NCBI GenBank assembly: GCA_964478625.1
Contig: CAYZJH010000005.1
Span: 49,327-113,326, forward strand
DNA: 64,000 nucleotides
Direction: 5' to 3'
From: SKZT01 sp964478625
GTDB lineage: Bacteria; Desulfobacterota; Desulfobacteria; Desulfobacterales; SKZT01
The translations under genes were made by a program, and so were the position numbers. Below, piece after piece: positions 27,832-36,661 of this stretch (position 1 is the first letter of the stretch; each line of letters opens with the position of its first letter). A model generated the notes under the pieces. The model had not been told where the DNA came from. It worked only from the letters and a program-made list of their open reading frames with translations, and searched no databases.

Positions 27832-28938
27832 TTATTTCTTTTCGGATAAATTTTGAAGCGAATGGCCCATGTTGACATCACAGGACATAAGATGGAAAAA
27901 GGTCTGAACAAATTTTCCGGAAACAACATCGATGAGGGGAAAAAAGATATGGTTCCGTTCTAAAAAACTTCCGCACAAGGCAAGAAAAATGCCTTTGGAG
28001 AGTTCTTCCACTTTTTGACGGCAATAACCCCAAAAAGCATCCTTCGGATCCATTTGTTTCAGATCGTAGAACCTGCAGGCCAGAGGACGGGACTCATACA
28101 CAAGACACTTTTCTTCGATTGAAAGCGGACAAAGAATGTTCCTTTTGCTGTAGCAATGATCAAAACCGCTGCTTGATTGCTTCTCATTTTTGGTTTCTGG
28201 GGTTCCCATGGTCCGGGATACCTGAACCGATCGCTCAATAGCCGCCAGACGATCTTTGCTGCCGAGTTTGCGATTCAAACAGTGGGTGAGGTATGCCGCT
28301 TCGATCAAACTGACCTCGACAAAACAGGTACAGCATGCCATGTGATCCCGACCGCAAAATACTTTTTCAGGGTTTTGTGTTTCAAGCTGATGGTCGATTT
28401 GCTGCAGAAGCTGTTCATAATCTGAGAAAAACGGAGTCAGATCCACCAGTGATTTCCATTCCAGTGAAGGCTCCCTGATGGTCAAGCGTCTTTCCTTTTT
28501 TCCCAGCTTTCGAATAAACCACCACTGATTGAAATTGGCCGGCTGACTTCGCATGCCTTTAATTTTTTCTTTAACCAGTTTGCTTCCCAAACCCCTTCGC
28601 AAAAGGTATGCAGAGATTACGGTTCCCGTGCGACCGATCCCGTGTCGGCAATGAACATACACTTTTTTCCCCAGATAAATGGCTTCATCCAACCATGACA
28701 AAGCATCTTCCAGAGCCTTTAACTGCGGTGCCTCTTCATCCTCTACGGGAAGATAGTAGACTTCAAAGCCCTTGTGGGATTCAATACTGTGAAGATCACA
28801 GTATTCCGCACAAAGGTTCATGATAGCCCCAATACCCTCGGCCTTGAGATATTCAAGATGATCATAGGACATGGGTGCCGGACCCGTGGCCAATTGAGGG
28901 GTAACCCAGTAGACCGGGTAAGTAGGTGACTTACTCAT
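27832..28938 (-). CDS. Dual-specificity protein phosphatase fused to a YkgJ-type Cys-cluster domain
   Basis: Two-domain protein, 368 aa. Residues 1-150 are a dual-specificity/tyrosine phosphatase: the P-loop VHCRHGIGRTG gives Cys97 as nucleophile and Arg103, with Asp67 in LPVEDEEAP a candidate general acid. Residues about 190-330 resemble the YkgJ/UPF0153 metal-cluster family: Cys195, Cys202, Cys203 and Cys205, then CPLSIEEKCLVYESRPLACRFYDL with Cys270, Cys278 and Cys288. It overlaps the PEP-synthase-like gene by eight bases, so the two are coupled. It may reverse a phosphorylation in the same pathway; that is inference. The fusion is unusual to my knowledge. Confidence 0.85.
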   Translation of the reverse strand: MSKSPTYPVYWVTPQLATGPAPMSYDHLEYLKAEGIGAIMNLCAEYCDLHSIESHKGFEVYYLPVEDEEAPQLKALEDALSWLDEAIYLGKKVYVHCRHGIGRTGTVISAYLLRRGLGSKLVKEKIKGMRSQPANFNQWWFIRKLGKKERRLTIREPSLEWKSLVDLTPFFSDYEQLLQQIDHQLETQNPEKVFCGRDHMACCTCFVEVSLIEAAYLTHCLNRKLGSKDRLAAIERSVQVSRTMGTPETKNEKQSSSGFDHCYSKRNILCPLSIEEKCLVYESRPLACRFYDLKQMDPKDAFWGYCRQKVEELSKGIFLALCGSFLERNHIFFPLIDVVSGKFVQTFFHLMSCDVNMGHSLQNLSEKK

Positions 28939-31468
28939 CTTTCTTCTCGCTCATACGCCATTTTTTAAGAATATTCTCAGCCATTTCCAGAGCATTTTCC
29001 AGATTGTTGAGACCCATATCCAACAACGGGGTACGCCCTAACAGGTAGCCCAAAACCCTGAGACGAAACTGATTTGCATCCCGGTCCAGCTTCGTGCACC
29101 CGGCTTCCAGCATGTCTCCTCTGATCATGACACGAAAATTCAACTCGTGCAACACCCGTTCAATTAGAGCCAGTCTCCATAATTTTTTCTCGGTTGTACC
29201 CCCACCCCCTTTGAAACGAAACTGAATATAGTTTTGTTCGGACCTGTTTCCGGACACGGTATCCAGAACAGCAAAATGATATCCGAACCGAAGAAGAAGA
29301 TGCGCATAATGCCTTGCAAGAAGGGCATAACTTCCCAGAAATGAGGATTTTAGACTCATAATTCCTCCACTGACCTGGTCAAACCGTTCCCAGTCCATAT
29401 GAACCAAACCCTCCGACCATGAAATATCCTGATCGGTCATTCCTGCCCATACAGCCTTCATGGGAGTACTTTGAAAATGATCCGGCTTAATGGTTTTCAA
29501 TTTCCGGTTATAATCAACCAATCCATCACCCAGGTCCAACACATGCATCACAATCGGAATATCCGTTTCAAGAGGTTTGGCTTTCCGCATTCCGGGTCCG
29601 TCAGCATCTACCAGGGAAAACATCTCCTGCGTTCCTTTTTCATGGACAAAACGCACCAGATCATGAAAACTTCTGCAACCCTGCGGAGAAAACTCAGGTG
29701 AGGACGGATCTGTCAGATTCAATTTACTAACCAGCGATAACAGGGGTTTGAGTTTTTTCTGGAATGGTGCAGGCGGTTTTATTTTTTGATGCTCATACCA
29801 TGAAACCAGGTCTTCCACAATCCCATCATAAACTGCACCATGATAAGCGTCGACAGTAACAACCTGATCTTTCTTTAAAATTTTTTTCAAATCCCCCAGT
29901 CCTACGATGACCGGTAACCCAAATTCTCTGGCCACAGAGGCAAAGTGACTTGCTTTGCTTCCCTTCTCTGAAATTACCGCGGAGACTTTTTTCAAAAGGC
30001 CTACCAGATAAGGCGGAATAGTACGAGTCAACAAAATAGCGTTCTGAGGCACCTGATCCATGTCGGCTTCACCGGATAGCGGAAAAACTTTTCCGGTTGC
30101 AATACCCTTACTCGCCGGGGTTCCTTTTTTTAACACCGGAGCGTCATGCTCATCCGGAAAAATCTCAGGAGTCTTGAGTTCAATATGACCCTCTTGTTTC
30201 ACTGAGTTTGGGATAGGCCTAGATTGCAACACAAATATATTTCCATTCTGGTCCAGGGCAAATTCGATATCCTGAGGAACCTTACCCAAAATTTCCAATT
30301 CGAGCCCCCATTTCGCGAGGGTACTGGCGGATAGGTCATCCAGACACATTGTTTCTCGGTCTTCTTGCCGGCTGCCTTGGAAAACCATTTTATTTGTTCT
30401 TTTGGCCGGCTGCTTGTCCAGAAAATGGCTAGGATCATTCCGGGAAACAAGAAAAATATCAGGAATTGTGCTTCCGTCAACAAGACTGCTCCCGAGACCA
30501 GGTATGGTGCAAATGACCAGACACGAACCTCCGCACTTGTCCAAGGGATCCAACGTATAGATGACTCCGCTTGCACGGGCATCAATCATGGGAAGAAAAA
30601 GAACCGCCATGGGTGTCTCGGTATCGCTAATGCCGTTATGAAGCCTGTAAGTAAGGGCCCTGGTGGAATATTTTCCCGCCAGTACGGTTTTGTATGCCTT
30701 AACAATATCGTCCGCAGAAACATTGAGCAAGGTATCGTATTGACCGGCAAAGGAAACGTCACCATCTTCGCCTACCGCGCTGCTTCGCACAGCCCAGGAG
30801 GTAAATCCGGATTCAGCCTTCATGTTTTCCATCATGGAGACCATGCTACTTTCCACCTCGGCAGGAAGAGTTGCTTCAAGGATAGCCCGTCTTATGGCTG
30901 AGGATACATTCTGAAGGCTTTCGGGTCGTTGAAGATTAAGAGTTCTCAGTTTCTTTTCAATGACCCCCTGAAGTTCATTTTCTTCCAGGTACTTCAAATA
31001 AGCACTGGTGGTCACGACAAATGCAGGGGGCACCGGAATTTCCGTATTGGTCACGATTCGAGCCAGGCTGTAAGCTTTATATCCCACAAGACCGGGTGAA
31101 TCTGCGGCCCGTCTAAGTGTAAGGGCATAGGGTGCCGATTTTTTTCCAGGAAAACGGGGCAGAAATTGCATCAATTGATCGTTGATACGCTCATAGGCCT
31201 CAATCAGCCCTGCATATGCTTCCGGTCGCATTTGCTCCAGAAAACCGACTAAACGCCGGGCTGAATCGGACAAGCTTTGGGCCAGGTGGGAAATCCGGGA
31301 CCAATCCACCAAAATCGGTCGATGCACGATTTCCTCAAGGCGCGTGATGAGCCGGAGACATTTTCTGTCTTCACGAAGTAATTGCTGAAATAAAGAGAAC
31401 TGTCGGCGAGCAAGTTCATCCGGTATAAAAAACCGCTCAGCCCACCTTCTGATTTTTTTCAAAGGCAT
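28931..31468 (-). CDS. PEP synthase-like protein (ATP-grasp plus phosphohistidine domains)
   Basis: Has the first two domains of PEP synthase/pyruvate phosphate dikinase. Residues 1-120 are helical and unassigned. Residues about 125-420 are the ATP-binding PPDK_N domain (PVPPAFVVTT, SWAVRSSAVGEDGDVSFAGQYDTLLNV, FALDQNGNIFVLQSRP). Residues 447-550 are the swivelling phosphohistidine domain (GTPASKGIATGKVFP; His508 in KASHFASVAREFGLPVIVG). The PEP/pyruvate-binding barrel is missing; residues 555-845 are an unrecognised C-terminal region instead. So it can plausibly phosphorylate His508 from ATP, but the acceptor is unknown. Translation is coupled to the downstream phosphatase, and it follows a response regulator by eight bases. 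Confidence 0.82.
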   Translation of the reverse strand: MPLKKIRRWAERFFIPDELARRQFSLFQQLLREDRKCLRLITRLEEIVHRPILVDWSRISHLAQSLSDSARRLVGFLEQMRPEAYAGLIEAYERINDQLMQFLPRFPGKKSAPYALTLRRAADSPGLVGYKAYSLARIVTNTEIPVPPAFVVTTSAYLKYLEENELQGVIEKKLRTLNLQRPESLQNVSSAIRRAILEATLPAEVESSMVSMMENMKAESGFTSWAVRSSAVGEDGDVSFAGQYDTLLNVSADDIVKAYKTVLAGKYSTRALTYRLHNGISDTETPMAVLFLPMIDARASGVIYTLDPLDKCGGSCLVICTIPGLGSSLVDGSTIPDIFLVSRNDPSHFLDKQPAKRTNKMVFQGSRQEDRETMCLDDLSASTLAKWGLELEILGKVPQDIEFALDQNGNIFVLQSRPIPNSVKQEGHIELKTPEIFPDEHDAPVLKKGTPASKGIATGKVFPLSGEADMDQVPQNAILLTRTIPPYLVGLLKKVSAVISEKGSKASHFASVAREFGLPVIVGLGDLKKILKKDQVVTVDAYHGAVYDGIVEDLVSWYEHQKIKPPAPFQKKLKPLLSLVSKLNLTDPSSPEFSPQGCRSFHDLVRFVHEKGTQEMFSLVDADGPGMRKAKPLETDIPIVMHVLDLGDGLVDYNRKLKTIKPDHFQSTPMKAVWAGMTDQDISWSEGLVHMDWERFDQVSGGIMSLKSSFLGSYALLARHYAHLLLRFGYHFAVLDTVSGNRSEQNYIQFRFKGGGGTTEKKLWRLALIERVLHELNFRVMIRGDMLEAGCTKLDRDANQFRLRVLGYLLGRTPLLDMGLNNLENALEMAENILKKWRMSEKKDE

Positions 31469-31476
31469 CGTTTTTC

Positions 31477-31836
31477 CTATTTAGCCAGAATTTGTTCGGT
31501 TTTTTTTTCCAATTCATCAATATCCAGCGGTTTGACACAATATTCATCTGCTCCGAGCATTAAAGATTCCCTGGCCGTTTCAAGTGTCGGATACCCTGTG
31601 AGCATCATCACCCGAATGTTCGGGTTGATTTTTTTCAGCTCCTCAAGCACCTCCACGCCACTCATTTTTTTCAGCTTAATATCGAGAATAGCCATCTGAA
31701 CCGGTTCTTTTCGAGCATGCTCCAAGGCCGATTCTTCATCACAATAAACATGGACCTTGTGCCCTTTTCGCGTCAGAATTCGCCGGATCATGATTCCCAC
31801 ATCCTCAACATCATCTAAAACCAGAATATCAGCCAT
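31477..31836 (-). CDS. Single-domain (CheY-like) response regulator
   Basis: Receiver domain only, 119 aa. Acidic pocket Asp8/Asp9, phospho-acceptor Asp52 (AILDIKLKKMSG), Thr80 and Lys102 are all in place. There is no output domain, so it acts by protein-protein contact or as a phosphorelay carrier. AAAGGAGG precedes the ATG. It lies 33 bases after its probable cognate kinase and eight bases before the PEP-synthase-like gene, which is a candidate target. Confidence 0.92.
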   Translation of the reverse strand: MADILVLDDVEDVGIMIRRILTRKGHKVHVYCDEESALEHARKEPVQMAILDIKLKKMSGVEVLEELKKINPNIRVMMLTGYPTLETARESLMLGADEYCVKPLDIDELEKKTEQILAK

Positions 31837-31869
31837 GGTCGCCTCCTTTGCACCATTTCGGTTGCTCGA

Positions 31870-33960
31870 TCACCTGTCTTTTCCAATCTCAATACATTCA
31901 TCCGGCGGAAGAGTATCCCCTTCAAGGGGGAGTTCCACAAAAAAAATGGCTCCGGGACCAATCTCACCCTCACAGTGAGGGAAAATATCGGTGTATTCCA
32001 CAGGTACCGGGCTCAGCGCACTAATCCGACCCCCGTGGTCCTTAATGATTCCGAATATGACCGAAAGTCCCAGCCCGGTTCCCTTATCAACAGGCTTTGT
32101 CGTAAAAAAGGGCTCGAAAATCCTGCTCAGATCCTCTTCCTCGATACCGCTTCCGGTATCCGCAACATACACCACCAGTCGTCTCCGATGAGCACAAAGT
32201 TTTGACCTGATATAGATACAACCATCCTTGCCGACAGCATCTGCCGCATTATTGAACAGATTCATCCAGACCTGTTTTAACCGCTCCTTATCACCTGAAA
32301 TGGGCGGAATCTGGTTGTCCAACTCCCTCATGATGACAATCCGGTTCTGACGGAATATATGTTCCACCAAATCGATCACTTCCTGAATTGAACTGTTAAT
32401 GTCCATCCGGGTTTTTTGTTTATCCGAACTCCTGGAAAAACTGAGCAGATCAGATACGATTTTGCGGCATACCTGGGCCTGTTTTTCGATAGTAGCGATA
32501 TCCTGTCTCAAAGGATCTTCACCCGGAACTTCCTTCAGAAGAAGCTGAGCATAGCCCAGGATAATGCTTAAGGGAGTGTTGATTTCATGGGCGACCCCAC
32601 CTGCCAGTCGTCCTAAATCCTCAATTTTCTGGGAATGAATCAGCTTTTCCTGATACTGTTTGACCACAGTAATATCCCTGGCGGTTGACAGCAGGCCGAT
32701 TATCTGGTTTTGTTCAACCACCGGCAGTTTAACCACGTGGTACCATTTTTTACCTTCGCTCCCCTTAGTCATAATCTCTTTGGAAAAGGGTTCGCCGGTC
32801 AGCAGTATCTGTTTGTCCTCATGAAAATTCAAGTCGGCTTGTTCTTCATCAAAGATATCACTGTCGGTACGACCGATAATGTCTTCCTCCTTGCGACCTG
32901 AATACCTGCAAAAAGCTCTATTCACCGCCAGGTAAACCAGATTTTTGTCCTGAAGTGTCACCAGATCAGGGGTTGCGTCCAGAATCGTTTTCAGCAGTTG
33001 TTTCTGCCTCGCCAGGTTCTTTTCAGAAAGACGAAGTTCCTCGATATGATTTTTAAGAGTTAAGGCCATAAACTCAAAGGATTCGGCCAGGCTTTGAATT
33101 TCATCACCGGCATTCCGACGGTAAACCGGACAAAAGCGGCAATTGCTCACTTTTTCCGGAAACCCGTCGTCACCGCATTCAGGGCAGAAACTTCCGGCGA
33201 TATACCAGCATCTGCGGTTTAGATCTTTGTATACAGGGCATCTGGGTTCCTCACAGTTCATGATTTCCCAGCAATGCCGGTCCACAGGAGGGCTGACATG
33301 AATATCCAGATTGCCTTTGACGACTTCTTCAGCCGAATGCCTCAACGCATTGATTCTCCTGGTAACAGTCCGGGCAAAAAAGGTGCTTCCAATAAGTGCC
33401 AGAATCGTCGCTCCAAAAGTCATGCCCAGATTAACCCACATCAATCGGTTAATAGGAGCTTTTATCGCCGTATGGGATAATGCCACGCGAACGGTCCCCA
33501 AACGGGTGGATCCCACCATCACGGGAGAAGCGAAATCATAAATCAGTTCCATACCTGTATCCAGAAGCTGAACGGAAAACACTTGATCATCATCCACTTG
33601 ATTTGCCAGACGAAGGGCGACAGGAAACCCTTTTCTGAATGTGTGCGCCAGAACCTGCCCATGAGAATCGAGAATAAACGCATATACGATGTTTTCTTCA
33701 TCGTCGTTTTGTGCCATGTCGGTAACCAGATTGGTCAACCGAAGAAAATTCATGGACAAAATCGATTCCACAGCCCGGGCTGAAAGGTTTACCGCCAATG
33801 CCTGACCCCGCTTGAGAGTTTCTTCCAATATAGCCCTGGAGCTGACCTGGTGATTCATAATTCCTATGACCAGACCGAAACAAACAATGATAAAAGCAAG
33901 CCCCAGGTTTATCTTGCTCTGGAAACTTCGTCGGGTGAGAAAACCAGTGAGAAAATTCAT
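31870..33960 (-). CDS. Membrane sensor histidine kinase with Cys-rich linker and PAS domain
   Basis: Protein of 696 aa: membrane helix at 17-37, periplasmic sensor about 40-170, second helix 172-193, HAMP to about 225, a Cys-rich insert 230-277, coiled coil, PAS 320-430, HisKA with His458 (GGVAHEINTPLSIILGYAQ) and a HATPase with N box (NLFNNAADAVGKDG) and VADTGSGIEEED. The insert has eight cysteines (230, 236, 241, 251, 259, 262, 274, 277) and two Cys-Trp pairs (CWEIMNC, CWYIAG), resembling the two-CW metal-binding motif. It starts 26 bases after the PhnD-like lipoprotein gene, so that protein probably delivers the signal. Confidence 0.88.
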   Translation of the reverse strand: MNFLTGFLTRRSFQSKINLGLAFIIVCFGLVIGIMNHQVSSRAILEETLKRGQALAVNLSARAVESILSMNFLRLTNLVTDMAQNDDEENIVYAFILDSHGQVLAHTFRKGFPVALRLANQVDDDQVFSVQLLDTGMELIYDFASPVMVGSTRLGTVRVALSHTAIKAPINRLMWVNLGMTFGATILALIGSTFFARTVTRRINALRHSAEEVVKGNLDIHVSPPVDRHCWEIMNCEEPRCPVYKDLNRRCWYIAGSFCPECGDDGFPEKVSNCRFCPVYRRNAGDEIQSLAESFEFMALTLKNHIEELRLSEKNLARQKQLLKTILDATPDLVTLQDKNLVYLAVNRAFCRYSGRKEEDIIGRTDSDIFDEEQADLNFHEDKQILLTGEPFSKEIMTKGSEGKKWYHVVKLPVVEQNQIIGLLSTARDITVVKQYQEKLIHSQKIEDLGRLAGGVAHEINTPLSIILGYAQLLLKEVPGEDPLRQDIATIEKQAQVCRKIVSDLLSFSRSSDKQKTRMDINSSIQEVIDLVEHIFRQNRIVIMRELDNQIPPISGDKERLKQVWMNLFNNAADAVGKDGCIYIRSKLCAHRRRLVVYVADTGSGIEEEDLSRIFEPFFTTKPVDKGTGLGLSVIFGIIKDHGGRISALSPVPVEYTDIFPHCEGEIGPGAIFFVELPLEGDTLPPDECIEIGKDR

Positions 33961-33986
33961 GCTTATTTCACCATGAGATGTATAAC

Positions 33987-34910
33987 TTATTTAAACCCTG
34001 CTCGTAAAATCAGATCCCTCACCGCATCAAAATCCTCAGGATTTGCGGGGATAATCCCTTTCATTGCTGCTTTCTCCAGGATCAGCCGATGATCCGGATT
34101 CTCATAATCCAGATTCAGCATAGCCCGCTTGATCACATCGACCACTTCTTCCGCCAGACCGGCCCTGGCTGCATAGTTCCATCCCGGATAACGCGGAGTC
34201 TTGGCAAGAACTCTGATTTGAGACAGGTCAATTTTGTCCTTGAGCAACTCAAGGGCTCCTTCCCGTACTGTGCCCACATCGAAACGACCTGCATACACAC
34301 CCAGTATGACACTTTCCTGTTTACCCCCCGGACCCGGAGCAAAAACTATTTCAGCAAAATCTCCGGGTAAAATACCATGATCCATAAAAGTTCCCAACCC
34401 AAACAAGTAGCCACCGGCAGAAAACTGGTCAACAGCAATCCATCGTTTTCCCCGGCAGTCTTCAATTTTTCGAATATTCGGATTATCACTTCGGGTAATA
34501 ATCAGCCCGCCAAAAGAAGCTTCCCCGGTCAATTCAATAATCTTGGCAAAAACTTTGGCATTGTATCGTTTTTCCGTCAGAGCATAAACAAAGGGATTGG
34601 CATAGGAAATATCGATTTTACCCTGAGAAAGCATCAACATGTGCTCATGAAAAGTCTCGGGGAAAATTTGCTGGATATTCAATCCGGTTGCATCCGAAAG
34701 ATATCGGACCATCCGGTGATGACGCTCAAAAGAAACCGTGTGGGAAAACTGTGGTAAATAAGCATATGTTATCACGGGTTGACGCGGTCCCGGTGAAATT
34801 TCCTCTCTTTGGGTCATATCCACTTTCTTCGGAGAAAGGTCATTGTCACATCCGGTGGTTAAAAAAGCCAACACAAGAAAAATATATATCAATAGATTCC
34901 GAATCCGCAT
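33987..34910 (-). CDS. PhnD-like phosphate/phosphonate-binding lipoprotein
   Basis: Periplasmic substrate-binding protein of the PhnD/PtxB group, anchored by lipid: the signal peptide ends LAFLTTGC. YLPQFSHTVSFERHHRMVRYLSDATGLN and ISYANPFVYALTEKRYNAKVFAKI are typical of the family. It is 307 aa with AGGAGG five bases before the ATG. No permease or ATPase gene is nearby; it leads a sensor kinase operon, so it more likely serves as a ligand sensor than as a transporter part. Confidence 0.87.
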   Translation of the reverse strand: MRIRNLLIYIFLVLAFLTTGCDNDLSPKKVDMTQREEISPGPRQPVITYAYLPQFSHTVSFERHHRMVRYLSDATGLNIQQIFPETFHEHMLMLSQGKIDISYANPFVYALTEKRYNAKVFAKIIELTGEASFGGLIITRSDNPNIRKIEDCRGKRWIAVDQFSAGGYLFGLGTFMDHGILPGDFAEIVFAPGPGGKQESVILGVYAGRFDVGTVREGALELLKDKIDLSQIRVLAKTPRYPGWNYAARAGLAEEVVDVIKRAMLNLDYENPDHRLILEKAAMKGIIPANPEDFDAVRDLILRAGFK

Positions 34911-35266
34911 GATAGCCTCCTGATTGAGATTGCGTCATCCCGATGAATTCCGTTATCCGGATTCCATCGTAAATAGACAATCCACAGGCTTTTTTTTAGA
35001 TGTCATCCGAATACCGTAAAACCATTTTTCAAATGGATGTCCATTTTCTAACACCCACCTAAGGAATGTTAACCCTTTTGGTCGTATCAGAAAACCCTTT
35101 TCTCACCTAATTGTGAATAATCTGCTCAATGAAACTCAAAATGATTGACACAATTATCCGTAAACCTTAAACCTTGTAGACAGCGAAGGGCTATACTCAG
35201 AATGACATGACAAATCATTTTCCGGATCTTTTTCGACTTTACAGACCAAGGAGCAGAATATCGATC
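34911..35266. other. Divergent intergenic region
   Basis: About 350 bases between the PhnD-like lipoprotein operon and the CNNM gene. It holds the candidate promoter at 35145-35173 and otherwise shows no repeat or RNA structure I can support. Confidence 0.4.
35145..35173 (+). promoter_or_regulatory. Candidate promoter for the CNNM-type gene
   Basis: A perfect TTGACA (35145-35150) is followed after 17 bases by TAAACC (35168-35173), a poor -10. It is the best candidate in the interval. Confidence 0.3.
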
Positions 35267-36592
35267 ATGAACAACTCCGCTTTTTTTATTGAAATCATCG
35301 TGATTTTCATGCTGGTGGTTTTTAACGGGCTGTTTGCCATGTCGGAAATCGCCCTGGTATCATCACGGAAATTTCGACTTCGGCAAATGGCCGACAAAGG
35401 AAAGCGAGGTGCCCAATATGCCCTGCAGCTCTGCAAAAATCCGACCCGGTTTTTATCAACGGTTCAAATCGGAATTTCCCTCATGGGAATCCTGAGCGGA
35501 GTTTACGGAGGTGCCGTTATTGCCTCATATTTGGAAATTTTATTGAAAAAAAGTCCCTATCTGGCACCATATGCCAGGAGTCTGAGTCTTTCGGCGGTAG
35601 TTCTGAGCATTACATTCCTCTTTCTGGTCGTGGGAGAAATCATCCCGAAACGTCTGGCCATGTTACATCCTGAGCGAATTTCCACAATTTTTTCCGGACC
35701 CATGCATTTATTATCGCGCATTGCCGCCCCTGCAGTATATATTATCAGCCTCTCCTCCGACGGAATCCTTAAACTTTTCGGCATTGGGAAACATCTTGAG
35801 GATCAGGCGTTATCGGAAGATGAAATCAAACAACTTTTTCGCCAGGGAGCCCGTACAGGGGTCTTTCATCCATCAGAGATCAAGCTGGTCGAAAGGGTTC
35901 TCAAGCTCGATGACCGCACGGTCGGCAATTTGATGACACCTCTTAAAGAGGTCATCTGGTTTGAGGAAAAGGAATCCTTCCGGCAATGCATGGAAAAAGT
36001 CAGAGATACGGGCCACAGTTGTTTTCCCGTAGTCAGATCGAGTCCGGATCACATTTTGGGTGTTGTGTGGGTCAAAGATCTGCTTGCGGCAAGTTGCGAA
36101 AGCCGACCGTCTTTGGAAAAAATCATCAAACCGGCGGTTTACGCCCCAAATCATTTAAATGCCCTCCAAATTCTGGATCGTTTTCAAAGTACCCGCACCC
36201 ACATGATTTTGATTGTCGACCGCAATGAAATTGTCCAGGGACTGGTAACGATCAACGATATTCTCCAGGCCATTATTGGCGAATTGCCCTACCCCACATG
36301 GTTTGAAGAACCCGGAATTATTCGCAGGGATGATGGATCCATCCTTCTGGACGGCCACTTACCGGTCCGAAAGCTGAAAAAAGTCCTTGAGATTTCACAA
36401 CTTCCGGAAAAAGACAAAGTCAGTTACAAAAACGTGGCCGATTTTGTTACAAGGTTTCTGGACCATATCCCTATCAGTGGAGAAAGCTTTACCTGGGAGG
36501 GCTACCGGTTTGAAGTCGTCGATATGGATGGACCCTATGTTGATAAAGTCCTGGTCCAGGCTCTGGCGGATGAAAACAAAAATAGCGGGTAA
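35267..36592 (+). CDS. CNNM/CorC (HlyC) family membrane protein with CBS domains
   Basis: Integral membrane protein often annotated hemolysin; relatives are magnesium or cobalt efflux factors. Residues 1-190 form the DUF21/CNNM domain with four membrane helices (FNGLFAMSEIALVSSRKFRLRQMADKG; TVQIGISLMGILSGVYGG; VVGEIIPKRLA). A pair of CBS domains follows (MTPLKEVIWFEEKE..., ILDRFQSTRTHMILIVDRNE), and a C-terminal CorC domain ends GPYVDKVLVQ. The ATG at 35267 puts the first helix at the N-terminus as in the family; a 20-residue extension from 35207 is possible. AAGGAG lies 13 bases upstream, longer than usual. Confidence 0.88.
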   Translation: MNNSAFFIEIIVIFMLVVFNGLFAMSEIALVSSRKFRLRQMADKGKRGAQYALQLCKNPTRFLSTVQIGISLMGILSGVYGGAVIASYLEILLKKSPYLAPYARSLSLSAVVLSITFLFLVVGEIIPKRLAMLHPERISTIFSGPMHLLSRIAAPAVYIISLSSDGILKLFGIGKHLEDQALSEDEIKQLFRQGARTGVFHPSEIKLVERVLKLDDRTVGNLMTPLKEVIWFEEKESFRQCMEKVRDTGHSCFPVVRSSPDHILGVVWVKDLLAASCESRPSLEKIIKPAVYAPNHLNALQILDRFQSTRTHMILIVDRNEIVQGLVTINDILQAIIGELPYPTWFEEPGIIRRDDGSILLDGHLPVRKLKKVLEISQLPEKDKVSYKNVADFVTRFLDHIPISGESFTWEGYRFEVVDMDGPYVDKVLVQALADENKNSG

Positions 36593-36661
36593 AAACCCGG
36601 TTGTCCTTCAAGATAAACTAACCGAAACGGTTTAAAGAAGGGATCAACTGAAAAATTTATA

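Noticed and set aside
30365..30901. 178-codon plus-strand frame
   Set aside because: Lies fully inside the PEP-synthase-like gene on the other strand and shows no protein-like features.
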